From: Myxococcales bacterium
Lineage (GTDB): Bacteria; Myxococcota_A; Polyangia; Polyangiales; Polyangiaceae
Reading direction: 5' to 3'
DNA: 64,000 nucleotides
Assembly (NCBI GenBank): GCA_016706225.1
Contig: JADJKB010000003.1
Location: 992,001 to 1,056,000 of the forward strand
The notes below the pieces were generated by a model. It saw nothing but the letters and a program-made list of their open reading frames with translations, had not been told where the DNA came from and searched no databases. The translations under genes and the position numbers were made by a program. This document shows positions 22,657-31,146 of the stretch, one piece after another (the stretch's first letter is position 1; each line of letters starts with the position of its first letter).

Positions 22657-22684
22657 TTGACGGCGCCCGCGCTGCGGGTACCTT
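22657..22684 (+). promoter_or_regulatory. Probable sigma-70 type promoter of tRNA-Ser
   Basis: TTGACG (22657-22662) and TACCTT (22679-22684) are separated by 16 bases and end 29 bases before the tRNA 5' end. Spacing and hexamers fit a vegetative promoter. Inferred from sequence only. Confidence 0.45.
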
Positions 22685-22713
22685 CTCGGCCTCCGCAGGC
22701 CGAAAGACCACCT

Positions 22714-22803
<90 letters not shown>

Positions 22804-22875
22804 ACCGCCTCGCGCGCGTTCGTCTCGGCCTTCTCGGACGAACGGCCGCGCCGTGAGTCGGCAGGGAGGACTGTC

Positions 22876-24042
22876 ATGTCGAGGGCCTGCATCTCAGGGA
22901 TTGTTCTCTTGGCTGTGATCGCGGGTTGCGGCGGTTCGACCGCTGGCTCCGGGACCGGTGGCAGCGGCGCCATCGGCAGCGGCGCGGCGGGCGGCAGCGG
23001 TGCGACAGGCGGAACGGCGGGCACGAGCCCAACGGGCGGCGGCGGCAGCAGCGGAAGCGGCGCAAGCGGCGCAAGCGGGGGCACCACTGGCACCGGCGCA
23101 ACCGGCGGCGGCGGCTTCGGCGGCGGCACGCCGCCCGCGGGCACGAGCTTGGCGGTGCGACGTGTGTTCCTCGGCGACACGGACACGAACTCGATCCCCG
23201 ACCCGACGGCTTGGAGGAAGTTCGGAATGAACCTGGACGGCCTCGTCTCGACGAAGACCGACACGGCACACTGCAAGGTTCAGGCGGGCGGCGTCAAAAG
23301 TTTCATTCAGACCGACGGGGACAACGGCATCGACAACTCCTGGGGCAGCAACCTGATGCCGATCATGAAGTCGCTCGCGGCCGATCCGAGCAAGAACGTC
23401 AACGACGGCATCGCCGCTGGAGGTCCGACGCTCATGCTTTCGATCGCGGGTTTGACGACGGCTCCTGATCAGAGCGGGCTATCCGTCGCGAGCTACGCGG
23501 CAGCGCAGTTCAGCGGTGGCATCCCCAAGTGGGACGGCAGCGACGTTCGGTTGACCCGCTTCGAGTCAGTGAGCGGCGGCAACATCAATCAGCCCCTCAC
23601 CTCGTTCCCCGCGAGCCTCGTCGCCGGTGGTGTTCTCTCGGCGGGACCCCCGACCACGATGCAATTCCCGCTGCAAGGCGATCTGATCCTGTTCGGTGAC
23701 CTGCGGATCCATCTCGCGCGAGTCAGCGCCACGATCACCGGAGTGGGAGGCTCCGCCAAGGCCACTGCGGGGATCGTCGCTGGGGTGATCGACACGGAGG
23801 AGATGGTCGTAGAGCTGAAGAAGGTAGCCGGCAGCTTCGACCCGACGCTGTGCTCCGGCGCCACCTTCGACTCCATCGCCCAGCAGATCCGCGCCGCCAG
23901 CGACATCATGAAGGACGGCACCAACGGTGACCCGACCAAGACCTGCAACGGCATCTCGATTGGGCTCGGCTTCGAGGCGGTCGCGGTGACCCTGGCCGGT
24001 GTCGCGCCGCAGCAGCCGCCGACTCCGGATCCGTGCAACTGA
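22876..24042 (+). CDS. Lipoprotein with Gly/Ser linker and unknown C-terminal domain
   Basis: The 388-residue protein has a signal peptide and lipobox VIAGC, then about 75 residues of Gly/Ser/Ala/Thr linker, then a domain of about 290 residues. That domain opens with RRVFLGDTDTNSIPDPTAWR, whose DTDTNSIPD looks like a calcium-binding loop. It continues with HCKVQAGG...QTDGDNGIDNSWGSN, a second acidic loop, and ends in a segment with two cysteines and QQPPTPDPCN. I do not recognise the family. GGGAGGA upstream of ATG 22876 fixes the start; an in-frame ATG inside the tRNA gene is rejected. Its end overlaps the next gene by 10 bases, so the two are probably made together. Confidence 0.75.
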   Translation: MSRACISGIVLLAVIAGCGGSTAGSGTGGSGAIGSGAAGGSGATGGTAGTSPTGGGGSSGSGASGASGGTTGTGATGGGGFGGGTPPAGTSLAVRRVFLGDTDTNSIPDPTAWRKFGMNLDGLVSTKTDTAHCKVQAGGVKSFIQTDGDNGIDNSWGSNLMPIMKSLAADPSKNVNDGIAAGGPTLMLSIAGLTTAPDQSGLSVASYAAAQFSGGIPKWDGSDVRLTRFESVSGGNINQPLTSFPASLVAGGVLSAGPPTTMQFPLQGDLILFGDLRIHLARVSATITGVGGSAKATAGIVAGVIDTEEMVVELKKVAGSFDPTLCSGATFDSIAQQIRAASDIMKDGTNGDPTKTCNGISIGLGFEAVAVTLAGVAPQQPPTPDPCN

Positions 24043-25211
24043 GGCGTCGCCGCCGCAGGTACCCGGTTGCGCGTCGTGCGCGACCGCCTCGAGGTCTCGG
24101 CATCGCATTGCTCCTCTTCGCGCTGCACGGCGCGCTGGCTCTCGCGTGTGCACAGACCGCGCCCGAGTCCAGAGCTCGGCCCGTGGCGGTTGCGCCGCCG
24201 CCTTCGCGCGCGACCGCGGAGCGCGCCCGTGCTGCGTCGCGCTCGGCAGAGAGTGATGCAGCGACCGCCCCGACGGAAGCGCCAGAGCTCGATCCCATCC
24301 TGCTCGAAACCGAGGCCGCGACGCCGGTGCCGGACGCGCCGCCCAAGATCAACATGACGGGCGCCGCCGCTCTGGTCTGGGTCCCCGACGACAAGGCGCG
24401 CTTCGCCGTGAAGAGCGTGTTGATCGAAGCGGCGGGGCGTGGTGCACGCGTCGTTGCCACACGCAAAGAGCCAGTGCTCGTGGGACAGCGCGAGCTCTGG
24501 GTGTTACGAAAGAAACGCCTGACCTCGCGCGCATGCGCGGAGTGCGAGCTGTGCAACTCGGACCCGCCCGCATGCAAGAAGAACAGCCTGGTCGACATCG
24601 AGGAGCCGTTCCTCCAGAGCCTGGGTTCGAAGAAGACCCTCGAACCGTGGAGTGGCGAGTACACACCGATGGATGGCTGCCAATCGGGCGTCGGAGATCA
24701 CGAGATCGAGCTGACTCTCCACGGCGGCGTCGGCCGCTTCTATTTCTTCAGCGTGAGCACCTCGCTGCAGTTTTGCTGCGGGGCTCATCCGACCTACGGC
24801 GACAGCACAATCACCCTCGACGTGGACTCGAGTCAGAAGGTGACCCTGAGCTTTCCGGCGGAGGTGCAGGGCGCGCTCGCCAAGCGCGCCCACGCGGAGC
24901 TAGCTCCGGGGTGTGTGATGGACGCGCACGAGAAGCCCGAGCCGTACCGCGCGCTGGCCGCCTACGCAGCGAACGGTGAGCTCACGGGGTTGTTCGACTA
25001 CACGATGTCGGCGCCGTACGCGTGCGGGACCGGTCCGGGACACTATTCCGTGGTCTCGGAGCAGAGCTCGGCGTGGATCCCGCCGGAGCTCGCGGCCTAC
25101 GGAAAACTCCCGGCCTGGGTCGCGAGCTACGCCGCCGCGGCCGGTGCGAAGTACGCCTTCATGGTGAGCGCGGCGAGGCTCGGCGCGGTCAAGCGCGAGC
25201 TCAAGCGCTGA
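24033..25211 (+). CDS. Exported protein of unknown function, 392 residues
   Basis: It begins with GTG 24033 inside the previous gene. An Arg-rich start is followed by the hydrophobic LGIALLLFALHGALALAC, whose end (LALAC) could be a lipobox. A Pro/Ala/Glu-rich linker of about 70 residues leads to a globular part with a cysteine cluster (CAECELCNSDPPACKK), the strand-rich IELTLHGGVGRFYFFSVS, a CCG pair and a C-terminal helix region. No family recognised. The overlap with the lipoprotein gene suggests translational coupling and a shared surface or periplasmic role. Confidence 0.7.
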   Translation: MQLRRRRRRYPVARRARPPRGLGIALLLFALHGALALACAQTAPESRARPVAVAPPPSRATAERARAASRSAESDAATAPTEAPELDPILLETEAATPVPDAPPKINMTGAAALVWVPDDKARFAVKSVLIEAAGRGARVVATRKEPVLVGQRELWVLRKKRLTSRACAECELCNSDPPACKKNSLVDIEEPFLQSLGSKKTLEPWSGEYTPMDGCQSGVGDHEIELTLHGGVGRFYFFSVSTSLQFCCGAHPTYGDSTITLDVDSSQKVTLSFPAEVQGALAKRAHAELAPGCVMDAHEKPEPYRALAAYAANGELTGLFDYTMSAPYACGTGPGHYSVVSEQSSAWIPPELAAYGKLPAWVASYAAAAGAKYAFMVSAARLGAVKRELKR

Positions 25212-25234
25212 GACCAACCTTCGGCGCCGCGGTC

Positions 25235-26533
25235 TCAGGGGCGACGGCTGAACGGTGACGCAACGACCTCGTCGCCCCAGCTCTCGACGAGGGTGTCCGG
25301 GGCGGCATCACGCCCCGTGCTCAGCCACTCCGTCGTCTCGTCGAGTCGCAGGCTCTGGCGCACACCCAGGTTCCACAGGAACTTCACCGCCAGCACGGGG
25401 TTGTGCTGGAAGAGCGGGTAGAGCGCCTCGCGCGTGAGCACCAGCAGCCGACTTGGCTCGAGGGTCACGACCGTGGCGGAGCGCGGACGGTTGGTGAGCA
25501 GCGCCATCTCGCCGAAGTGGCTGCCTTGCCCGAGCTCGGCCAGGCGTTTGCGCCCTCGTTCGACGGCGGCGCGCCCGCTGGCGATGATGTAAAACGCCGC
25601 GCTTGCCTCGCCCTCGCGAATGATGACCGTCCCGGCGGGTTGGTCCTCGGAGCGCAGCGCGCCGATCACCTCGAGCAACTCCGAGTAGGTGAGCTCTCGG
25701 AGGACTTCGATGCCCGAGAGCGCTCGAAGCGCCTGGGTCACCCGGCTGAGCCGCACCGAGTCTTCGCCTGCCGGTGGTGCTTCCGGTGAGACTTCGAGCA
25801 CGATGACACTGATGTTGTCCTCACCGCCGGCTTCGTTGGCTGCGTCGACGAGCCGGTCCGGGGCGGTCGAGAACTTCTCGAGGAACGGCCGCAGCTCGCT
25901 GGGTTCGACGAAGTAACCGTGGAGCCCATCGCTGCAGAGCATGAGCCGGTCGGCGGGCAGCAGGTCGAAGCTCAGCGTGTCGATGTCGACGTGCGGGTGA
26001 GGTCCCACCGCGCGGGACAACATGTTGGTGGCGAAATTCTCCATCGCCTCCGCGCGCGGCATGCCGCGGCGCATCGCCTCGGCGAGGAAGGTGTGGTCGT
26101 TGGAGATCTGGTGCACCTGTCCGCCGCGCATCAAATAGAGGCGGGTATCACCGACGTGAGCCAGGGCCGCCTTGCCACCGTAGATGCAGAGCGCGGTGCA
26201 GGTGGTTCCGGCTCCGCGTCGCGACGTATCGTCAGCACCCAGCTCGTACACCCGAGTGTTCGCCCGCTCCACGGCATCCCGCAACAGCTCGGCGAGGGCC
26301 GCGGCACGAAGCTCGGGCTCGATCTCCGCAATGCCCGGGAGACGCGCGGCGACCCGCTCACGGATGGCCTCGATGGCGGCGTTCGAGGCGACCTCGCCGG
26401 CGGCGTGGCCACCCATGCCGTCACAGACGACGAACAGGCCCAGGCCCTCGTCGACCAAAATTGCGTCCTCGTTCCCCTGACGTCGGCGGCCGACGTCGGT
26501 CTTGGCTTTGGCAATGACCCGCACGCGCGCCAC
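25235..26533 (-). CDS. PP2C-type protein phosphatase fused to a cyclic nucleotide-binding domain
   Basis: Residues about 5-245 form a PPM/PP2C phosphatase: GRRRQGNEDA, the metal-binding VVCDGMGGHAAGE (Asp38), LMLCSDGLHGYF and GGEDNISVIVLEVS. Residues about 280-410 form a CAP/PKA-type cyclic nucleotide-binding domain with the phosphate-binding cassette GQGSHFGEMALLTNRPRSATVV, in which the Glu and Arg that contact the nucleotide are kept. Known: PP2C enzymes remove phosphate from Ser/Thr. The fusion implies control by cAMP or cGMP, which is an inference. It may oppose the Hanks kinases expected elsewhere in the genome. The protein is soluble with no signal peptide. Confidence 0.9.
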   Translation of the reverse strand: MARVRVIAKAKTDVGRRRQGNEDAILVDEGLGLFVVCDGMGGHAAGEVASNAAIEAIRERVAARLPGIAEIEPELRAAALAELLRDAVERANTRVYELGADDTSRRGAGTTCTALCIYGGKAALAHVGDTRLYLMRGGQVHQISNDHTFLAEAMRRGMPRAEAMENFATNMLSRAVGPHPHVDIDTLSFDLLPADRLMLCSDGLHGYFVEPSELRPFLEKFSTAPDRLVDAANEAGGEDNISVIVLEVSPEAPPAGEDSVRLSRVTQALRALSGIEVLRELTYSELLEVIGALRSEDQPAGTVIIREGEASAAFYIIASGRAAVERGRKRLAELGQGSHFGEMALLTNRPRSATVVTLEPSRLLVLTREALYPLFQHNPVLAVKFLWNLGVRQSLRLDETTEWLSTGRDAAPDTLVESWGDEVVASPFSRRP

Positions 26534-26608
26534 GATATCGGGGCGGCGGCCGGCTGCAACGGGGACGCTGGATCCGAGCGTTTTTAGGCCCAGACGGGCG
26601 GCGGCGGG

Positions 26609-27691
26609 TCAGGGGCAGTTGCCGCTCTTCACCGTCTCGCCGGTGTTGGGCACGTGGTCGCCTCCGACGTCGACGAACTTCAGGGGGATCGACTGACACG
26701 AGTACTTCCCGCAGTCGTCCATGCGCATGACGTGAGCGTGAGGGCCGGTGGAGTATCCCGTCGAGCCGGATAGACCGATGACGGTGCCGCGCTTCACCGT
26801 CTGCCCGAGGCTCACGTTCACCTTGTTGAGGTGTTTGTAGGTCGAGAGCTTCCCGTCACCGTGCAATATCACCACGTAGTTCGCGTAGGGGAAGCACGAC
26901 GAACCGCCGCCGTTGTAACAAGGGTCCCCGGGGCCGGTCTTGTTGTACAGATACTTCACGACGCCGTCGGCCATGGCGACCATCGGTGTGTTGAGCCCGA
27001 TGGAGAAATCGTAGGCGTAGGCGCTGTTGCCTTGATGGCTGAAGCTGCCGAAGTTGCCCTGGGCAATCTTCGCCGACTTGCCGCAGGCGAGCGGAAGGTA
27101 GTACCCGTCGGGCGCCGTGACGACCGGAGGCTTCTCGAGCGTACACGTGGCGAATTGCGCAGAGACGTAGCCAGTGACGTTGGGTGCCTTGATCTGGAAC
27201 CAGACATCGTTACCGCCGACGACCTCGCCTTTCACCTGGGCGAGCACGTCCACGATGGCGCCGTCGTCGAGCTGACCTACCGCAGCTTTGGCGGTGGACG
27301 GAGTGGGGCGCACGTTGAGCATCGCGCCGGCCGCGACGTGGATCTTCACGCGCGGGCAGGCGTTGGTGGTGCCGCCGGTGCCGCCGGTCGCCGTTCCGCC
27401 GCTGCCCGTGGTGCCGCCGGTCGCCGCGCCGCCGCTGCCCGTGGTGCCGCCCGCCCCCGCATCGTCGCCAGCCCCCGCAGCGCCGGCCATGCCCGCCATG
27501 CCCGCCATGCCCGCGGCACCGGCCACGCCGGCCTCGCCCCCGCTCGCCCAGCCGCTTCCGCCACCTCCAATCGAGCTGCCCGCTCCACCGGAACCCGTCT
27601 GCGCGGGCTCGGCGCCCTCACCGGAATCGAGGGTGCAGCCGGAGAGCAGCAGGGTCGAAGCCAGCAGCGAGACGGTCGGGAAGAGGCGCAT
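26609..27691 (-). CDS. Lipoprotein with SH3-type domain and M23 peptidase domain
   Basis: The 360-residue protein has a signal peptide with lipobox LLLSGC, about 90 residues of Gly/Ala/Ser/Met linker (including repeated AGMAGMAGMAG), an SH3b-like domain (MLNVRPTPSTAKAAVGQLDD...VWFQIKAPNVTGYV), and an M23 domain. The M23 domain shows HQGNSAYAYDFSIG (first metal His and Asp), ADGVVKYLYN, YKHLNKV and the GPHAHVMRM pair. These match LytM/lysostaphin-like zinc endopeptidases that cut peptidoglycan cross-bridges, with the H-x(3)-D and HxH ligands retained in slightly altered spacing. Either wall remodelling or lysis of other bacteria could be the role. The start is fixed by the signal peptide at 27691. 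Confidence 0.87.
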   Translation of the reverse strand: MRLFPTVSLLASTLLLSGCTLDSGEGAEPAQTGSGGAGSSIGGGGSGWASGGEAGVAGAAGMAGMAGMAGAAGAGDDAGAGGTTGSGGAATGGTTGSGGTATGGTGGTTNACPRVKIHVAAGAMLNVRPTPSTAKAAVGQLDDGAIVDVLAQVKGEVVGGNDVWFQIKAPNVTGYVSAQFATCTLEKPPVVTAPDGYYLPLACGKSAKIAQGNFGSFSHQGNSAYAYDFSIGLNTPMVAMADGVVKYLYNKTGPGDPCYNGGGSSCFPYANYVVILHGDGKLSTYKHLNKVNVSLGQTVKRGTVIGLSGSTGYSTGPHAHVMRMDDCGKYSCQSIPLKFVDVGGDHVPNTGETVKSGNCP

Positions 27692-27775
27692 CCCACTCCG
27701 ACTTTGCAAGCGCCGGACCACGGGTGCCGCCGCAGTTTCGCGGGAAAACCCAGAAGAGGACCGCACCCCGTGGCC

Positions 27776-27802
27776 CCCGCGCCAACTTCTAGTTGGCGCG
27801 GG
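27776..27802. terminator. Perfect 11-bp hairpin behind sppA
   Basis: CCCGCGCCAAC (27776-27786), a 5-base loop TTCTA and GTTGGCGCGGG (27792-27802) form a perfect stem. It lies about 80 bases past the sppA stop and about 85 bases ahead of the M23 lipoprotein gene. No T tract follows on either strand. It is a likely transcription end for the operon above; a regulatory hairpin is an alternative. Confidence 0.5.
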
Positions 27803-27882
27803 CGGTTGCGCGCGTTCGGGCGCGGCCGACCGTGAGCGAAACCCTGCGGGCGAAGAGAGGCTCGAGGCCGGCAGTCTCTCCG

Positions 27883-29706
27883 TCAGCGAACGACGAGCGC
27901 AAACGGCAAGGTCGTCAGTACGGTCTCGTTGGCGAGCAGCGGCGCAAGGCCCGCAACGAACGGGCGGAGCTCCGACGCCACGCCAGCCGTGAAGGGCTCA
28001 CGCGCGAGGGCAACACGAGCGACGGCGCCTTCGACTGCCTTGGCGTCGGCAGCTTCACCCAAGATCAACGACTCGAACAGGCTGTCGTCTTTGCCAACGA
28101 CCTCGACCGGTGCTCGTTCATCGAGCTTGCCGAGCTCACGCGCGACCTGAAGCGCACGGGCGAGCCCTCCGAGCTCATCGACGAGCTTGCGATCCAGCCC
28201 CTGCTGTCCGCTCCAGATGCGGCCTTCGGCGGACTCACGGATCTTCTCGATCGGAAGCTTCCGGCCTTCTGCCACGCGTTCGAGAAACAGCTGGTAGACC
28301 TCGTCCATCTGCTTCTGAACGCGCACGCGGGTCGGATCGTCCCAGCGCGCGAGCCCGGAGAGATACGTGGCGCGTGCCGCCGCCCCGGGCTCTGGGCTGG
28401 CCGGAAAAGTGACGGTGTTGATGCCGTACTCGGCGAGCGCGTCGTTCAAGACGATCTTCCCGCCGAGCACACCGATGCTGCCGACGATGCTGGTAGGCTC
28501 GGCGATGATGCGCTCCGCCGCGCAGGCCAGGTAGTACCCGCCGCTCGCCGCCATCTCACCCACCGAGGCGATGATCGGTTTCTTCTTGCCTAGCTCGCGC
28601 AGCTCGTACCAGAGCAGGTCGCTCGCGAGCGCCGAGCCGCCGGGTGAGTCGATGCGCAGCACGACCGCCTTCACCGAGTCGTCCTTGGCGACCTTGCGCA
28701 GCGTCTTGGTCAACGCCTTGGCGGTGATGCCACCCCCGTCGAGCAGACCCCCCGGGGCCATGCTGATCGAGCCTTCAGCCGGCACCAGCGCGATGTGAGG
28801 GCGTCCACCTGCGCTGTCGTCCGCGCCGGACAAGATGCGGATCAACTCGGCGATGTCGGGCCCGTCACCCTTCTCGCTGCGCGCGCCAAATCCCCCGCTC
28901 ACCCGCTCGGTGCCGGCGCGCTTCTTGGCCTCGTCGAGCGCCTCGGATTCGTAGCCGAGGGCGTCCACCAAGCCGCGCTCCTTGGCTTCCCGCGGCGACC
29001 ACGGCCCGTGCTCCATGTCCGAGCGGAGCTGCGGATTTTTCCGCGCTGCCTCGACGCCGTCCAACCAGCTCTTGCGGATGGATCCGAGAGTCTCGGTGAG
29101 GGCGAGGCGTGCCTCGTCGCTCGGCCCGTCCCGTGTCATGGGCTCCGACGCGCTCTTGAATTTTCCGACGTGGAGAAAGTCGGCACCGATCTTGAGTTTG
29201 TCGAGCGCGGACTTGAAATACACCATCTGGCCGGCGATGCCGACGGACGCGATCTCACCTGCCGGCGACAGCCAGATGCGATCACACCCCGCCAGCGCCA
29301 CCCACGCGCCCGCATTGTCGAGGCCGTGAGCGTGGCACACGACGGGTTTGCCAGCTTTCCGGATCTCACCGAGCAGCCCGCCAACCTCCCGTGCCCGCGC
29401 AAAGCCCACCGCGCGCTCACCCAGCCGCACGAACACACCCTTCGCGTCTTGATCGTCCCGCGCGCGTTCGAGCGCGCGAACCAGACCGACGTAAGTGCGG
29501 GACGCGGGCATCGGGAACAGCCCGCCGCCCGCGGACTCTGGTGCGCCTTGGGTGAGATCGATCTCGACCAGCTTGCCGGTAGCACGACCGAACAACGACG
29601 AGCTCGCCTTGGAGCCGGATGCCCCGTACGAGCCACTGCGCGGGCGTCCCTCACACGAGAGTGCGAGCGCCGCGCCGACGAGCAGTGCGAAGGAGGCTCG
29701 CCGCAC
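27883..29706 (-). CDS. sppA: Signal peptide peptidase SppA, 67K type
   Basis: The 607-residue, two-domain form of SppA: an N-terminal domain with the catalytic lysine in GKFKSASEP (Lys184) and a C-terminal domain with SPGGSALASD and the serine nucleophile in MAASGGYYLACA (Ser388), followed by the family motif TSIVGSIGVLGGK. Known: the Ser-Lys protease degrades cleaved signal peptides in the membrane. Here the N-terminus ends in LALSC (Cys18), which looks like a lipobox rather than a plain membrane helix. The protein may therefore be a lipoprotein, unlike E. coli SppA. It directly follows the TPR protein gene (adjacent bases), the last of a three-gene operon. Confidence 0.9.
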   Translation of the reverse strand: MRRASFALLVGAALALSCEGRPRSGSYGASGSKASSSLFGRATGKLVEIDLTQGAPESAGGGLFPMPASRTYVGLVRALERARDDQDAKGVFVRLGERAVGFARAREVGGLLGEIRKAGKPVVCHAHGLDNAGAWVALAGCDRIWLSPAGEIASVGIAGQMVYFKSALDKLKIGADFLHVGKFKSASEPMTRDGPSDEARLALTETLGSIRKSWLDGVEAARKNPQLRSDMEHGPWSPREAKERGLVDALGYESEALDEAKKRAGTERVSGGFGARSEKGDGPDIAELIRILSGADDSAGGRPHIALVPAEGSISMAPGGLLDGGGITAKALTKTLRKVAKDDSVKAVVLRIDSPGGSALASDLLWYELRELGKKKPIIASVGEMAASGGYYLACAAERIIAEPTSIVGSIGVLGGKIVLNDALAEYGINTVTFPASPEPGAAARATYLSGLARWDDPTRVRVQKQMDEVYQLFLERVAEGRKLPIEKIRESAEGRIWSGQQGLDRKLVDELGGLARALQVARELGKLDERAPVEVVGKDDSLFESLILGEAADAKAVEGAVARVALAREPFTAGVASELRPFVAGLAPLLANETVLTTLPFALVVR

Positions 29707-31107
29707 TTATTTCACCCCAGGCAGATCGGAGGTGTCGATCTCGGGTTTGTCGTCCGGCTTGGGCTCTGGCTTGGGCTCTGGCTTGGGCTCTGGCTTGGGC
29801 TCTGGCTTGGGCTCTGGCTTGGCAGAACCGCTGCTCGGTGGTGGCGGCGCCGGTCCCTCGCCCTCGGCGAGCCGCGCCGCTGCCTTCTGCCCGTAGGCCG
29901 TGCCCGAGCCCGCTTGTTCGAGCACCCGCCGATACAGCGTGAGCGCTCCCTTGCGATCACCCGACTCCCACTTCTGATCCGCGCGCGCGACGAGCGCCGG
30001 CAGATAGCTCGGGTTCTCCTTGAGAACCTTGTCGTACATCTTCGCGGCGGTCTCGGGGTCCTTCTTTGCTTTCGCCACGTCCGCCAGACCCGACAGCGCC
30101 TCGGTGTTGCTGGGTTCTTTGGCCAGGACCTCGTTGTAGAGCTGCTCGGCGCGGGTCAGGTTGCCGCCCTTGAAGGCCTGCGACGCGAGCTGCAGCTTCA
30201 CGCGGAAGTCGCCCGGTCCACCCTTGGGCGGCTCGTCGTCCGCAATCACCCCGCCGGCCCCCGAGGTGTCGAGCATCGGCAAGCTCGCCGGATCGACGGC
30301 CGCGATCTCGGCGCCCGCGTCGATGCCACCGTCCGTCACCGCAGCGACGCGCTTCAAGAACTGAGCAAGGTCATCGTGAAGCGCCTGGCCTTCGGCCTTG
30401 GCGGCGTGTTTGTCGAGCTCCGTCTGAGCCTGCTCCGTCTGTCCGGAGCGGGCTAGCGAGTAGATCAACGCGGCGCGTGCCCGACCCAGCCCTCGCTCGC
30501 TCTGGGCTGCGCTCTGCAGTCGATCGATCACACTCGCCCAAACGGGCTGTGACTCGGCCAGATCCAGCGCCGCGAGCACGTACGCATTCTCACCGGTGGG
30601 GCTCGACGAGAGCGGAGCGACCAAAGCGCGGGCCTCTTTCAGCTCGCCCGCCAGCCGAAGAATGTCCACCTGGGAGCGGACGACGGCGGGATCGTCGGGA
30701 GCGACGGCGACCGCGCGTGAGAGCGCCTCTTTCGCCTTCCCCACTCGCAGCCCGAGCTGTCGGTGGGTGTTTTGGACCAGCTGTTTGTCCTGCGGATCGA
30801 GCAACCGCAACCGAAGCCACAGGCCGTCGGCGCGCATCGCCTCGAGGCGAGCGAGCGCCGCGAGCACGGCTGGATCCTTGTCGCCGAGCACCGTGGCTTT
30901 GTCGAGCTCACCCCGCGCACCCTCGAAGTCACCGTCATCGAGCTTCTTCTCGGCCTCGGTGAGGAACGCCGCGACGCGCCCGTCAGCGCTCGCCTGAGGT
31001 TGGGGCGAGGCCTGGCGGTATTGCTCGAGGTAGCGCCGCCCGACGGTCGCCGCGAGCAACACGGCTACGCCCACCAACACCAGCCCGGCGATCCAGCGCG
31101 AACGCAC
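29707..31107 (-). CDS. Membrane-anchored TPR protein
   Basis: The 466-residue protein has an N-terminal membrane helix (WIAGLVLVGVAVLLAATVG) and a periplasmic series of tetratricopeptide-like helices. The clearest TPRs are around residues 300-410 (LTRAEQLYNEVLAKEPSNTE, MYDKVLKENPSYLPALVARA, GDRKGALTLYRRVLEQAG). The C-terminus is a proline-rich KPEP tail. TPR repeats mediate protein contacts; the partner is unknown. Between a zinc-ribbon protein gene (39 bases upstream) and sppA (0 bases), it may be an assembly factor for membrane proteolysis, but that is only context. Confidence 0.8.
   Translation of the reverse strand: MRSRWIAGLVLVGVAVLLAATVGRRYLEQYRQASPQPQASADGRVAAFLTEAEKKLDDGDFEGARGELDKATVLGDKDPAVLAALARLEAMRADGLWLRLRLLDPQDKQLVQNTHRQLGLRVGKAKEALSRAVAVAPDDPAVVRSQVDILRLAGELKEARALVAPLSSSPTGENAYVLAALDLAESQPVWASVIDRLQSAAQSERGLGRARAALIYSLARSGQTEQAQTELDKHAAKAEGQALHDDLAQFLKRVAAVTDGGIDAGAEIAAVDPASLPMLDTSGAGGVIADDEPPKGGPGDFRVKLQLASQAFKGGNLTRAEQLYNEVLAKEPSNTEALSGLADVAKAKKDPETAAKMYDKVLKENPSYLPALVARADQKWESGDRKGALTLYRRVLEQAGSGTAYGQKAAARLAEGEGPAPPPPSSGSAKPEPKPEPKPEPKPEPKPEPKPDDKPEIDTSDLPGVK
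29757..29822. repeat. 12-bp tandem repeat encoding KPEP
   Basis: The unit GGCTTGGGCTCT is repeated about five and a half times in the 3' end of the TPR gene. It encodes the KPEPKPEP tail on the minus strand. The copies look identical, so the length may vary between strains. Confidence 0.85.
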
Positions 31108-31146
31108 GCGGCGCGACGCGGGACCGGGCAGATACAGCGAGGCTTG

